DNA from: Meloidogyne chitwoodi
Taxonomy: Eukaryota > Nematoda > Chromadorea > Rhabditida > Meloidogynidae
DNA: 64,000 nt
Reading direction: 5' to 3'
Assembly: GCA_015183035.1 (NCBI GenBank)
Contig: JACZZP010000008.1
Coordinates: forward strand, 1,612,001-1,676,000
This document shows positions 47,101 to 60,800 of this stretch, piece by piece. The position numbers and the translations under genes were made by a program. The number at the start of each line of letters is the position of its first letter. Position 1 is the first letter of the stretch. The notes beneath the pieces are model-generated. The model worked only from the letters and a program-made list of their open reading frames with translations. It made no database searches and was not told the DNA's origin.

Positions 47101-48052
47101 ATATTAATTAAATAATATATTTAATTTAATTAAAAATAAATAATTTATTCTTACTTGATTAACAGCTTTAATTTCTTCAATAGATTGATTATTTAATGCT
47201 GCCTTAAATAAACGAGAAAAAAAATCTCCACTTAAATAATTAGTTTCTAAATTAAGACAGCGTAAAGTATTATTTTGTTTAATAACTTCAATTAATGGCT
47301 TTAAATTTTAATTTATTTAAATTAATTAAATTAAAAAAACTTCCAAATCCATATCATAAAGTCCCATATTTGCAAGTGAAAGTTTTTCTAAAAATTCATT
47401 ATCTTTAATTGCTTCAATCATTCTTTTAATTTTTGGTATTGGTGTTCTCTTTTAAATTTAATTTAATTAATTTATATTTAAATAAAATTAAAAACCTTCA
47501 TATTATTTAAATTAATTTCAATTAATTTTGAATCATTTTGAAATAATTTTTGCATACATATTTCAACATCTGTGTCATTATCAGGTTCTGTTGGACGTGT
47601 TTGTTGTGGTAAACTTGATTTTATTGGTTCATTGCTTGTTTCTCCTAATATTCTTTCTGCTTCCTTTTTTTAATATTTTAAATTTATTTTATTTATTTTA
47701 AATACTTACATCCCAACTAATAATTCGATTTTCACTCATTGCCACTATAAAATATTTAAATATTATTTTTTTTAAATTCCTCTTATATTCCCTCAACATT
47801 TTCCAAAAAGTCTCTAATTTTTTAATTTATTTCAATTTAAAAAAAATACTTTAAATATTTTTAAATATAAATTAATTAATTATACCAATTAATTCATTAA
47901 CTTCTTCATCTCCTTCTTCTTGTAATGCAGCCATTGCTTTTTCAAAATCTGCATCTGTCATCTTTTATTTATTTAATTAATTAATTTATTTATTTATTAA
48001 AAATACTTACAATATCTTCACTGTCTACAGAATTTTGTTTATTAGAAGACAT
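44133..48052 (-). CDS. Tropomodulin/leiomodin-like actin pointed-end protein
   Basis: Tropomodulins cap actin filament pointed ends; leiomodins nucleate actin. The N-terminus MSSNKQNSVDSEDIMTDADF is acidic. The leucine-rich-repeat capping region is clear: KLIEINLNNMKRTPIPKIKR, EFLEKLSLANMGLYDMDLEP, NTLRCLNLETNYLSGDFFSR, AALNNQSIEEIKAVNQG, EREIIEAIMQNRGLTKVSIN and LRLPEGRFKVEKATIRNQEI. A long Lys/Glu-rich C-terminal extension follows, with a polyproline SPPKKRNNIPPPVAAKK. The motif IPSWRDR appears mid-tail and IPSWRTKK closes the protein, a repeat of the same short motif. The extension and the Pro stretch favour a leiomodin-like protein. All introns are GT-AG; the one between about 44400 and 45613 holds a hAT-type element. 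Confidence 0.82.
44487..45515. mobile_element. hAT-type non-autonomous element, 1029 bp, in an intron
   Basis: Perfect 21-bp terminal inverted repeats (left tip TAGAGTTACACGAGACCGAG, 44487-44507; right copy 45495-45515), flanked by the 8-bp duplication ATTATTAG (44479-44486 and 45516-45523). The tip TAGAG and the duplication fit the hAT consensus and match the tip of the element at 40357. Both ends continue into clusters of CGAGACCGAGA-like repeats. No transposase frame is visible. It interrupts only intron sequence of the tropomodulin-like gene. Confidence 0.88.
44853..44925 (+). other. tRNA-like sequence inside the hAT element
   Basis: TGGTTTAGTTGTTAAAATG (A-box-like) and GGAGGTTCGATTCCTT (T-arm with B box) flank an anticodon-like stem with loop CTATAAC. 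The T stem pairs, the anticodon stem mostly pairs, but the acceptor ends do not. Probably a captured, decayed tRNA or SINE fragment. Confidence 0.35.
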
Positions 48053-48954
48053 TATTTAATAATCTTTTATTAAATTAATATAATAAATAAACAAAAGATT
48101 ATATATCTCCCCTTTAAAATACAACCTAACAAAAAGGTTAATTTTTTCAATTTAAAAAAAGTATTTTATATAAAATAATGAAAAGGTAATTATATGACTA
48201 ATTAAATAATTAAAATAAAAAATAAAGAAAAACATCATTATTTGGATTTTTAATTAAAATCTTCCCTTCCAAAAACATAAAAAGAAAAAAGGTTTTATTT
48301 AAAGCTTTGATAGATTTTAGGGACGTTAATTGTTTTAATACATATGTACTAGTGTTCTTCTTCTTGTCTTTTTCCTCCTCCTCCACCCACCCAAAAGTTC
48401 TTTTATTTTATTTAATAAAATAAATATATTTTGCAATAATATAAATAAATAAACAACAGTTAGAATCCAGTCAGCCGGTTAAAGTTAAAGAGCTTTTTTT
48501 CTTTTTTTTTCGATCAATTTACTTATTTTTCTTTTTTTCTTCATTTTCTTAAAGCTTTTTCTTCCATTTTACCATTTCTCTTTTTTCTTATTTTCTGTCC
48601 TAATGTTTTATAAAAATATTTTTGATCGATCCGATCATTTTATATTAGCAGAAAAAGAAAAATATGAACGAGAATATATTTTAGATAGGAAAAACAAACA
48701 AAACAAAATATATAATATTTTGTTTTAAAGAAATAATTTTTAATAAAAAAAAATAAAAGAGAAAGAAAGAATTGATGTAATAGGTATTTTTGTTATTTTT
48801 TTTTTTAATTTTAATTTCTGCTAAACTTGAAATAAATAAAATTCTTTAAATTTTTAAAAAATATTTATATAATTAGTTTTAATATATCAGAGAAATTATT
48901 TAAAAAATAAATATATATTTAATAGATTAAGTAATTAAAATTAAATTTAAAAAT
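48053..48954. other. Intergenic, promoter side of tropomodulin-like gene
   Basis: About 0.9 kb upstream of the tropomodulin-like start, AT-rich with long T and C/T tracts (48400-48600). No exon supported. Confidence 0.45.
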
Positions 48955-49024
48955 AAAAAGCGAAGGTCAAGGACCGTAACTGGCTGCTTTCAACTGATAA
49001 CCCAATCACATCGGACCTTTCGCT
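48955..49024 (-). ncRNA. Stem-bulge RNA (Y RNA-like), copy 1
   Basis: Read on the minus strand it starts AGCGAAAGGTCCGATGTG, carries GGGTTATCA in the 5' half, and closes with CCAGTTACGGTCCTTGACC then TTCGCT. The ends pair (AGCGAAAGGTC with GACCTTCGCT, one bulged A), and a T5 Pol III terminator follows. GGTCCGA and GGGTTATCA match what is known of nematode sbRNAs, homologues of vertebrate Y RNAs that bind Ro60 and act in DNA replication. A second copy lies at 49677. Confidence 0.75.
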
Positions 49025-49042
49025 ACTAAAATAAAAACTTAG

Positions 49043-49094
49043 AATATATATATATAACTTAAAAATATTATTAGAGAAATATGTCGCTGTGTTT
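49043..49094 (-). promoter_or_regulatory. Pol III-type promoter of sbRNA copy 1 (TATA and PSE-like)
   Basis: A TATATATATATA run at 49043-49057 lies about 20-33 bases upstream of the RNA. The 22-bp block AGAGAAATATGTCGCTGTGT at 49073-49094 lies 49-70 bases upstream, the place of a proximal sequence element. The same block occurs at exactly the same distance before copy 2, while sequence between is less conserved. Confidence 0.7.
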
Positions 49095-49676
49095 AATTCA
49101 AATAAAAATAAATATATTTTCTCTTTTTTCTCTTATATTTCTCTTTTCTCATTTCTTTTATAATTTTGTAAATATAAAAACTCTGTATTAATTTTAATTT
49201 AATTATTGGTGGAAACTTCTCTGGAGAATTCAATTATAGGAAATCTTTTTAGAATATTCAAGTCATTTTAGGTTTATTTTATAAATCTTAAAAATATAAT
49301 TTAATTTATTTATTCTTTAGAAATAACATACCTAAATTGTTTAGTATTTTTATGTTAAATATTTAAGGTGTTTTTTAGTGTAAATTTAATTATTTTCTCG
49401 TTTTTGCTTCTATTTGATAATAATAATAATATTTTTTTTATCATTTTTTATCTAATCTCAAATTTCCTTTTTTGAATTTAAAAAATATATTTTATTATAT
49501 AAATTGTAAAAAAACATATGAGAGAAGATATTATATTAAAAAACTTAAAATATATATTTCTGTGTTGAATACTTTAAATATTATAAAAGTAATTAATTTT
49601 AGACTGAGGTATTTGTGTTGTTTTTATTTATAATTAAATTCTAAAAAATTAACTTTTTTTTAATAAAATTTAAAAC
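49095..49676. other. Spacer between the two sbRNA genes
   Basis: AT-rich. Its first 70 bases (to about 49165) are C/T-rich and recur after the second PSE-like element (to about 49898), so the duplicated unit extends past the promoter. Confidence 0.5.
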
Positions 49677-49757
49677 AAAAAGCGAAGGTCAAGGACCGTA
49701 ACTGGATGTGTTTTTTTTTCTAAATCATGATAACCCAATCACATCGGACCTTTCGCT
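49677..49757 (-). ncRNA. Stem-bulge RNA (Y RNA-like), copy 2
   Basis: Same ends and motifs as the copy at 48955: AGCGAAAGGTCCGATGTG, GGGTTATCA, and the 3' arm CCAGTTACGGTCCTTGACC, with a T5 terminator. The loop between is longer by about 12 bases and different in sequence (A-rich), which is the pattern expected if stems are under selection and the loop is not. Confidence 0.75.
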
Positions 49758-49769
49758 GTCTTACTTCAA

Positions 49770-49827
49770 ATAAATAAAATATATATATAAATTAAAAATA
49801 TTATTAGAGAAATATGTCGCTGTGTTT
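49770..49827 (-). promoter_or_regulatory. Pol III-type promoter of sbRNA copy 2 (TATA and PSE-like)
   Basis: TATA run at about 49776-49790 and the 22-bp PSE-like block at 49806-49827, 49-70 bases upstream of the RNA, identical in sequence and spacing to copy 1. Confidence 0.7.
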
Positions 49828-50440
49828 AAAATAAATAAATATATTTTCTCTTTTTTTCTTTTTTTCTCTTATATTTCTCTTTTCTCATTTCTTTTACTAT
49901 AAAATAGTAATACAAGGATTGCTATAATTATTTAAATTTTTATGAAAATTTTAGTTTTTTATTTATTGAAAATCTTAAAAAAACATAAAATAAAATAAAA
50001 TTTAAATTTAAATTAAAAACTTTTCTAAAATATTTTTTTTCAATATTTGAATTTATTTTTTCTATCAAAATTTTTTTGGAATTAATTTTTGTAGTATTAT
50101 CTAAAACAAAAATAATATATTATATATTCTTTAATTTATTCAATTCTTTTTTTATAGATAAATAACACAAATTAATGAATAAAACAATTTATTATTAAAA
50201 TTCCTTATTTTTGGTATTTTTTTAGTTAAAATTTATTTTATATTAAAAAAAATTAAATATAGAAAGGAATTTGTGGAATGAATAAAAAGAGTTATAAAAA
50301 ATAAATAAAAAATTAATATTCTGAATTGACAAAAAATAAATTTTAAAGAAACAAAAAACCTTTATATATAAATAAATGAATGTGAGACAGTCATTTTTAA
50401 TTTTTACCTTTTAAACAAAAGGTTTTAACAAATTAATAAA
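49828..50440. other. Intergenic
   Basis: AT-rich. A TATATAAATA sequence at about 50365 could be a TATA box for the small peptide gene starting at 50441. Nothing else supported. Confidence 0.4.
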
Positions 50441-50858
50441 ATGTTTAATAAAATTAAAATACAATTATTATTTATTTTATTTTTGTTAGGTAAGTAAATT
50501 ATAATTAATTTATTTAATTTAAATATTTAATTTTACAAAAAAGGGTATACCTATTACTCTTTTTGTTTACCAAAACAAATTTCTCTCCATAGCTTTATCC
50601 CTCATTAACAAAAAATGAAGTATTTATTATTTTTAAATTAATTTAAATTTAATATATTTTATAGTTCAATTATATTATTCTTATCCATTAATTCAAAATA
50701 ATAATATAATTAAAAGAAGATTTTTATCATCAAAAATAATAACAAATTATAATAATATAACAAAACAAAAAAGATCTATAATGACACAAAATCAAGAAAA
50801 TATTGGAGGTCCAATTTTAGATCCAGATGATGGAGTATTTACTCGTTATGGTGGATAA
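50441..50858 (+). CDS. Small secreted peptide precursor, 80 residues
   Basis: Two exons (50441-50489 and 50665-50858, GT-AG) give 80 residues. The N-terminus MFNKIKIQLLFILFLLVQLY is a signal peptide. Dibasic or tribasic sites (IIKRRF and KQKRSIM) divide the rest, and the last segment after KR begins SIMTQNQENIGGPILDPDDG and ends VFTRYGG. The layout of signal peptide, spacer, basic cleavage sites and C-terminal glycines is that of a neuropeptide-like precursor (Gly for amidation), but I do not recognise the family. A secreted effector or antimicrobial peptide is an alternative. Confidence 0.6.
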
Positions 50859-51099
50859 ATATTTTAATATAATATTTTTTGTATATTTTCTTTAATTTTT
50901 TTTTTTGATTATTTATTTTTCTTTTAGTCATATTTATATATTGATAATTATTTTTTATTTTATTAATTTAAAAAGTTCTTTATTTTTATGTCTTTTCAAT
51001 GTTAAATATATTTAAATAAAAATACTCCAAAATTTTCAAGATAAATTTAATTAAAAAAACGAAGTTAAATAAATACAAAAGAAAAATCAAAATTATTTC

Positions 51100-51829
51100 T
51101 CAATCAGGTGAAGATAATCCCAAATAATCATCCATTAAAGTTCCAATTGCAAAAATATCAGTAGCATCAACACGAATTCCAATAATTTTTAATCGAATCT
51201 ATAAATATAAAATATTATTTAATATAAAAAATATTCTAAAAAAACCTCATCATCTTGTTTAATAACAATTCCCTCATCAGCAGTTTTGTAACAAGGTGGT
51301 ATATTATTAGGTTCAAAATCCATATCAGGGGGGATACAATGACGAGAAATAAAACAACTGAGAGGGCCAATGTCACAGAAAATTCCAACCTATAATTTTT
51401 TTTGAATTTTTAAAATATTTATTAGCAATTGGGATATAATATTATTTATGGACTCTAAAATAAATAGTTTAAAAAATTAATTTCCAAAAATAACATACTT
51501 TATTGACTTGAGTGACAACAGCATCTAACACTTGTCCCTTAAATGGACGAAAAACAATTGCTTTGTATTTGACAGGAAATGTAACAAAACCTCTCCCTTT
51601 AAAAGAAAGAAACGTTCTTTTCCTTTCCTCAATTATTAATTAAACCTGGTTGTATCATTCCATGCCCAATTGTATCAATTGTTGTCACAGCTATAACAAA
51701 TCCATATTTTCCTGTACATGTTCCTTCTACTTCACTAAATAATTTTTGTTTTACAGTCTCCATTAGACCCTGACCAAAATATTTTGGATGAAGTTGAATT
51801 TCATGTTCTAGAGATAAATGGTAAAACAT
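51100..51829 (-). CDS. POLR2G: RNA polymerase II subunit RPB7
   Basis: RPB7 forms the stalk of Pol II with RPB4. [20 protein letters not shown] at the start, [60 protein letters not shown] with [14 protein letters not shown] (S1 domain), and [20 protein letters not shown] to the C-terminus GLSSPD all match the family. Four exons, GT-AG. Length is that of other RPB7 proteins. It lies 186 bp downstream of Rpt2 on the same strand, a typical nematode operon distance. Confidence 0.95.
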
Positions 51830-52015
51830 TTATTTAATTTAAATCTACTTAAAAATAGTTTAAAACTAAAAGAAAAGTCATTTAAATAAAAAAAAAACTT
51901 TTTAAAATTACTTAATAAAAATATTAAAACAAATTAATTTACTAAAATTAAATAACAATTTAAAAAATTAATAAAAAAATAAATTTATTCATTCCCAAAA
52001 AATAAAAAAACATAT

Positions 52016-53901
<1,886 letters not shown>

Positions 53902-54345
53902 TTCAATATAAAGTGTCCGTTTTTTAACTAAAATATAAAATATGAAAAAACCTTCTTTATTAATTTTACAAATAATTAAAAAATGATGAAAATGAAAAGA
54001 TAATAGAAACGAAAAAGAAAAGAAAAAGATCATTTAAATTTTCTTGTTTTAAAACGAAATGTAGCCCAACTAATCGTGGTAATTAGGGCGACTATGCGGC
54101 GCTTACAGAATCCCAAAATCCTTACATTTATAGGATTTGCAATATTACAGAATTTTCGTTACTAGCCTTATATGGTCTCGGCCTTTGAAATTTTTTAAAC
54201 CCAATTCTTTTATTATAGAATCCTGCAAATCCCGTAAAATTTCAAATGTTTTAATTTTTTAATTTATTTGATCTATTTGGTTTCCTTAATATTTTCTTCA
54301 CATTCTTTAATTAAATAATTTAGAATTATTAATTAATTAACTGAC
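53902..54345. other. Divergent promoter region (Rpt2 and MATH-BTB gene)
   Basis: 444 bp. Around 54080-54240 it is less AT-rich; GGATTTGCA occurs at about 54133 and inverted at about 54227, a weak fold-back. No exon supported. Confidence 0.45.
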
Positions 54346-56865
54346 ATGCAAAGTGGAAATTTACGTTATCCACCACTTAGAATTATGCGTATTATGGATC
54401 CAACACCTAATCCTTTGAGGACATCCAGACGTCTTGAAATGATGGTTTCTAAACAGACTACAAGAGTTATTTTCTAATTTAAATTTTTTGAAATGAAAAT
54501 TTTAAGGTCGCAGCTATTTCATCTCGTCTGGAATGGAGAATAGATCATTTTGAAAAATTAATGAAATTGATGAAGAATGGTCAAAATTTGACAAGTGAGC
54601 TTATTCTCTTATTTTATTAGTGATCGAGAGTTATATTGTGTAATCTCCATTTAAGTTTTTTATTTTAAATTCTTGCATCACTGGGTGTATCAATATTAAA
54701 CAATACATATAGGTAATTCCATGATAAAAGGGATTTTAATATAGTTCCATTCAATGACAATTATTTTCTACAGCCCAATTTCCACAAAGCACTAAATTAA
54801 AAACAATCAACTTTCATTAAATTTGAATGTATTTTAGGTAAGCAATTCGCTTGTTCAACTTGTCCTTCTGTTATATGGGAATTACATGTATATCCAAATG
54901 GAAAGCGAGAGGAAGATGTCAATAGTAAATTTTAACAATTCATATTTTTTAAGTTTCATTTATCTTTCAGACGTTTCTTTTTTTCTTCGTCAAGTAGGAC
55001 TACAGCGAGGAGAAGATCCTGTGATGACCGAATTCCAAATATATTCTTTGGATGCTAGTGATTGCCGAATTAGTGTTTGCAGGTTTTTTGAACTTTTTAA
55101 AATGATTTTGAGATCTTTGATTAATTGATCCTTCAAAAATTTATTTAAGAGATACAAAGGACTTTTCAAATCAACAAGGACGAGGAAAATTTCAAGTACA
55201 ACGAGATAAAATGCTGACGGCTCTACGTCCGGATGGTATTTTTATATTTTCAATTTTGTTTGAAAAATTTTATGCTTATTTTTAGTTTATTTCTAACTAT
55301 TTTTGTGATTATTTCACATTGCTTTTCTAAAATAATATATTTAGGCTCATTATTATTATTCTGTGAAGTTGAATTTCTTCCACCTGGCATAAAATTAAAT
55401 GTTGAAAAAGAAGATGACGAAATTGCAGAAGACACTAATAATTTGGCAAATTTGGATTCTTCTATTTGGGTACAAGATTCATTGAGGGAAATGTGGCAGC
55501 AAGAGACATTTACTGATTGTATCATTCAGGTTTCAAATTAGCAAATATTATTAGTCTAACATTAATTAAGGGAATTTATGAAAATTATCATCTAAAAATC
55601 CAAAGATTTATCTAATTAATAGGTTGGAAGTGCACGAATGAATGCTCATAGATGTATTCTGGCACAACATAGCGTTGTTTTCCGTTCAATGTTTGCACAA
55701 AAGTCAATGTTAGAAGCTCAAAATGTAAGTCTTTTGCTTTAATTTTAAAAAATTTTATTTTTTAAAGGGACAAATAAGTATTACTGATTCACGTCCCGAA
55801 TATGTTCGTGCAATGCTTCAATTTATTTACACTGGTTCAGTGGACAAAAGTTTGTAAAAATATTATTTTTATTCATAATTATATTCTCAGGTGCTTTGGA
55901 AAATTTTGCTGAAGGTATTTTGGCTATTGCTGATAAATATGCAGTAATGCCATTGAAGGAGCAATGCGAGCGTTATATGACTTCAATTATTTGTAATTAG
56001 ATTTAATAAAAAAAAAAATCATTTTAATTTAAGGTTCTAAAAATATAGCCAATCTCTGCCTAATTGCTGATACTTATTTTGGATCTTATTTGAAAAAGGT
56101 TTTCTTAAATTTACCGAAATATAAATTTTTAAATTAAATTTTTAGGCTTGTATAAGATATATTTCTACCAATCATAAAACATTTTTGAGAAGTCCAGAAT
56201 GGAAAGAATTAAAATCTGTTAGGGGACAACTTGCCAATGAATTATTAGAATCTGTACTTGATCAAAATGGAAATGAAGGGATTGACTTGAGTAGTAGTTT
56301 TGAAGGAACAGGAGGAAATACAGAGTCTATTACTGGTAGTGGAAGTATTAATGGTGGAGGAGGAGGGAGTAATAGTATAAATATGAGTAAGTATTTGACT
56401 TTTGTTTTATTTTAATTAAAATTTAGATTCTGTTAATCTTTATGGTGTTGGGGTATTTTCTCCTAGTAATATATCTCGTAATAATTCTACTTCTACTTTA
56501 TCTTCATTTTCACTAAATACGAGTGGAGGAAATTGTGCTTCATCATCATCATTGGCTTCTAATACTGTTTCAGGTTTTATTAAAATTAATTTATTTTATA
56601 ATATTTAAATTTTTTTTTAGCAGCATCTTCTTTAATGTATCCTTCACAATCTTCACAATCAGTTATTTGCCCTTCACAAACGACATCGACTTTTTCTAGT
56701 AGTAATAATCCAACAAATTCTTCTTCATCAACTTCTAATAATAACAACGCTAGAAATGTCGAAAATAATGCATGTAGTAGTTCATCTTCTATTTCTCAAC
56801 CAATGCAGCAAGTTGATGAAGACTCTCGCACTCCAGTTAGAAAACGCCCACGAAGAAAGATTTGA
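54346..56865 (+). CDS. MATH-BTB protein (SPOP/MEL-26-like, Cullin-3 adaptor)
   Basis: MATH-BTB proteins recruit substrates to CUL3 ubiquitin ligases. A divergent MATH domain (SSRLEWRIDHFEKL, SVIWELHVYPNGKREED, SVCRDTKDFSN, LLLFCEVEFLPPGIKLNVE) precedes a clear BTB domain: QETFTDCIIQVGSARMNAHR, CILAQHSVVFRSMFAQKSML, PEYVRAMLQFIYTGSVD, and a BACK-like region FAEGILAIADKYAVMPLKEQ, then LIADTYFGSYLKKACIRYIS. The C-terminal tail is very Ser/Asn-rich and ends with a basic cluster TPVRKRPRRKI, a likely nuclear localisation signal. About thirteen exons, all GT-AG. The long low-complexity tail is not usual for SPOP or MEL-26. Confidence 0.88.
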
Positions 56866-57327
56866 TGATACAAATATTTGGTTATTTTTTTGTTAATATT
56901 TTTAAAAATAAACAAATAATATTTTGGTTTATTTGTTTTTTGAAAAATTAATTTAAATAATATTTTAATTAATTTATTTTCAGTTATGATATCATTTTTT
57001 GACGAGAGATTAATTATATAAAATTGAAACTAATTTTCTCTGCTTGATTATATATTTTATTTAATTTTTGTGATTGACAAATAAGCCTTTTATTCATATA
57101 AAATATTAAAAAATTGTTTAAAAAATATTATTTTTTAATAATAAAAATTCCATCTTTTTTTCTAAATAAATTTAAACTTATTTGGATAAAGTGTGTCCCT
57201 CTTATTTTGAAAATATATTTTTATTTAATTTTTTAAAAAATTTTTATATTTTCAAATTTTATTTTATTTAAAAAAAATAAATTTTTAATGTAAAAAATAT
57301 TTGTCTCTTTTTTTAAATTTATTTTAA
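56866..57327. other. Convergent intergenic region
   Basis: 462 bp of AT-rich DNA between the 3' ends of the MATH-BTB gene and the small secreted gene. Nothing else seen. Confidence 0.45.
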
Positions 57328-57888
57328 TTAATTAATTAAATCATCAGAAGTATTATTCTTTTTTAATAATTTTGTTGGTTTATTTCCAAGTGCTGCACAT
57401 TTACCTTCTTCACATTTAGCACCTTGTCTTTCACTTTGTATTGGTTGAAGATTATTATAATCTTTTATTTCATAAAGAACTCTTCCTATTCCACTTAGAT
57501 TTACCTTTTTTAATTAATTAATTTTATTTAATTTAATTAATTTTACTTTTTCTGTTGCTTTTTTTATTCCATTTTGGTCAAATGTTTGTATTTCCCATTG
57601 ACCTTTTGTACAATCATTTGTTCCATTAATTAAAGGATGATAAGTTTCTTTTTGTCGATTTTTTGAAAATATAAATCTTTTTTTAATTTTAATTTTATTT
57701 ATTTAATTTTAAAAAAAACAAACAAACTTTTCACTAATTTGTCCATTTGGAGTTATAATTTTAGCACTAAATGGAATATTAATTAATGATTTTATATGAA
57801 TTATAATATCACATCTTTCACCAAAAGATATTAAAATATTATTATTATTTATTAATATTAAAATAATAATTGATAATAATAATGACAT
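57328..57888 (-). CDS. Small conserved nematode secreted protein
   Basis: Three exons, GT-AG. A hydrophobic N-terminus [20 protein letters not shown] is a signal peptide. The mature part reads [20 protein letters not shown] with [19 protein letters not shown], then [20 protein letters not shown] and [20 protein letters not shown], ending [20 protein letters not shown] Cys-led beta-rich fold with a C-terminal Cys pair is found in a family of secreted proteins widespread in nematodes, for which I know no firm function. The exon 1/2 join restores [11 protein letters not shown], supporting the model. Confidence 0.7.
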
Positions 57889-60800
57889 TTCTTTTATTTA
57901 AAAGAATTATTAAAAATATATTCTTTATTAAGACAAAATATAAATTTATTTAAAAAATAAATAAAAATATTTATAAAATTTTTAACAGATTTTTGGGCAA
58001 ATAAATAAATATATTTTGAGAAGAGAACATTATTATTATATTTTAATTGCCTATTATTTATTTATTTATTTATTGTTGGATTATTTAGATTATTTTTGGA
58101 AAAATAAAAAATAATTTATTTTTATTTAAAATATAATTAGTTATTTATTTATTAAAAATAAAATAAAATAACCTTGATAAAAATATTATTAAAAGATGGC
58201 CTTCACCAATAAATATTTTTTGTTAAAAAAAATTAAAAAAAAATCTGAAAATATATTAGTTTTTAAAAATAAAAATTAGATTGAACAAATGTTTTTTTCT
58301 TTAAACTTTTTATTTTAAAAATCAATAAATATTTTGTTCTTTGATTTTAAATTAAAAATATTCTTATAATTTTAAAAAAATGTTTTAATATTTTATTAAT
58401 TAAATTTTAAAAAAAAATATTTAATAATATTAAATAAAACAAAAAATAATTATTTTAAAAAAATAATGTAATTTTATTTATTTTGTTATATTAAAAAAAT
58501 AAAAATTTAATTAATTACCAAATATTTAAATATATATTTTTACAATTAAAAAATAATAAAATATTTATTTTAAATTAATCTCTCTTTTATTATTTAATAA
58601 TAAATAAATATTTTATTATTTATTCACTCATTAATCTTTTTTATTTTTTTAATTTTTAAATTATTTATCTATATTAAAAAAAACATTTGTTAAATAAAAT
58701 AAATATATTTTTTGCATTTTTATTTATTTTATTAAAATTTAAAGAATTTTATTATTTTAAATTAAATTATTTTATTTTTTATTTAATTCTCAAAGAATTA
58801 TTTTTTACTTAAAAAAATAATTTAAAAAGTTTTAAAAATATTTGGATTATTAAAATATTTTTTTTAATTAAAATATTTTAATAATTTACTATTTTTAACA
58901 TTTTTTAAAATTAAAAATATATTTTTTTTTGATTGACAATTTTAAAAATAGTCTATAAATAAATTGTATTATTTTAAAAATATATAAATATCAAACTATA
59001 TATTTATTTTATTTTAAATTATTAACAAATGTCATAATTTTCTTTATATTTTTAAAAATAATTAAATTAGGTAAATTAATTTAATTAAATATAATTATTT
59101 TAATTTAATTTATTTCCAATTAATTTAACAAAATCTTTCTTTTTCTTTTTCTTTTTAATTAAATAATTTATTAGTCTCTTTAATTTCTCTTTTTTTAATT
59201 TAAAAATTTTCTTTTTCTGTCCTTCTTTCGTTCATTTTTGGTTCATTTTAACTTTTTTTCTTTAAATTTTTTAAATTAATTCGTCAAATACTTTTATTTT
59301 ATTTTATTTATTTATTAGTTGCGCAAAAAAATGATTCAATAAAAAAGTGAAAGAAAAATTTATTTAAAGGTTTTGGGGTCTTTTAGACGTTAAAAGAGAA
59401 GAGAATGAAGACTTTTATTTTAATATATTTTTTAAATTAATTTTTTTATAATTTATATAAATATTTTAAAATATTAATTAATAATTTTTATATTTTATTA
59501 AATTATTATTTTACGCCTAAATGTCCCATTTTTTAATTTTAATTATTTTTATTATTTTCTTCTATTATTTAATAATATTTAATTATAATTAATTAATTAT
59601 ATTTTTAATTAATTTTAAATTATTTTACTATTTTTATAGCCCTAAACATTTACTTTATATTTATTATTTTTATTTTACAAAATAAATATATCTTCAATTA
59701 TTTAAATATATTAATTGTTTACTTATTCTTTCTTTCTTTTTCTTTCTAGTTTTTAAAAAATATAAAAAGTACTTAAATATTTAAATAAATAAATAATTTA
59801 TTATTATTATTTTAAATAATATTTATTATTATAATAAATATTATTATTTTAAGGTTTTCTTTTTTTTTATTAAAAAATTTCTGAGCAAAATTTAATTAAA
59901 TTATTTTATTTATTTTAATAATTATTAAATTAAAGTATTTTCTTCAATCTTTTTTTTCTCTTCTCAATAATTATTTAAAATTATTTATTTATTTTTAATT
60001 AAAAAAAAATTAAAATTTTTCTAAAAAAAGTAAAAAAATATTTTTTTAATTATTTTATTTTATTAATAAAATAAAATAGGCAATATCCTGTGTGACCTTA
60101 AATAAATAAATAATTTACATTTTATTATGTTTTTATTTTTTCTTTATATATTATTTTTAATAATTAAAAAAAAACAAATTCTCTCATTAGAAAGTACTTT
60201 TAAAATTAAATATTTTTTTTTTAAAAAAAAAACAAAACAATAATAATTATTATTTTATTTTTAAAAATATTTTTTCCATTTTTATTTTACTTTTTTAGGT
60301 TATTTTTACTAACAGACATTAATTAATAATAAAAGGAATACTTTTTATTATTTTTTAAATTTTATTAAATAATTTTATAAAAATATCAAATAATTTTTTT
60401 CTCATAACTTTTTAAATAATATTTTTATAAAATTTCAGAATTTTATTTTTTTAATTTTTTGAGTAACCAATTCTCTCAAATATTTTAATAAATTTTAAAA
60501 AAATATCCAAAATTTTCTTTTTTATGAAAATATATTTTTTAGTTGATTTATTTCTAGTTTTTAACATTTTATTTTATTTTTTTATAATTTCCGCATCATC
60601 AAATATTTAAATAAAATTATTTCCAACATTTTTTGTTAAAAAAAAACTTTTATTTAATTTTTGCCTTAAATAGAAAATATTAAAAAATATTAAAAAAAGA
60701 AGGCTATTATAAGGGGGTGTAGTAGAAGAGAATTAAAGGAAATAATTAAAATATAAATATTTTTAAAAAAAGAAATACCAATTCTCGCAACATTTTTTTA

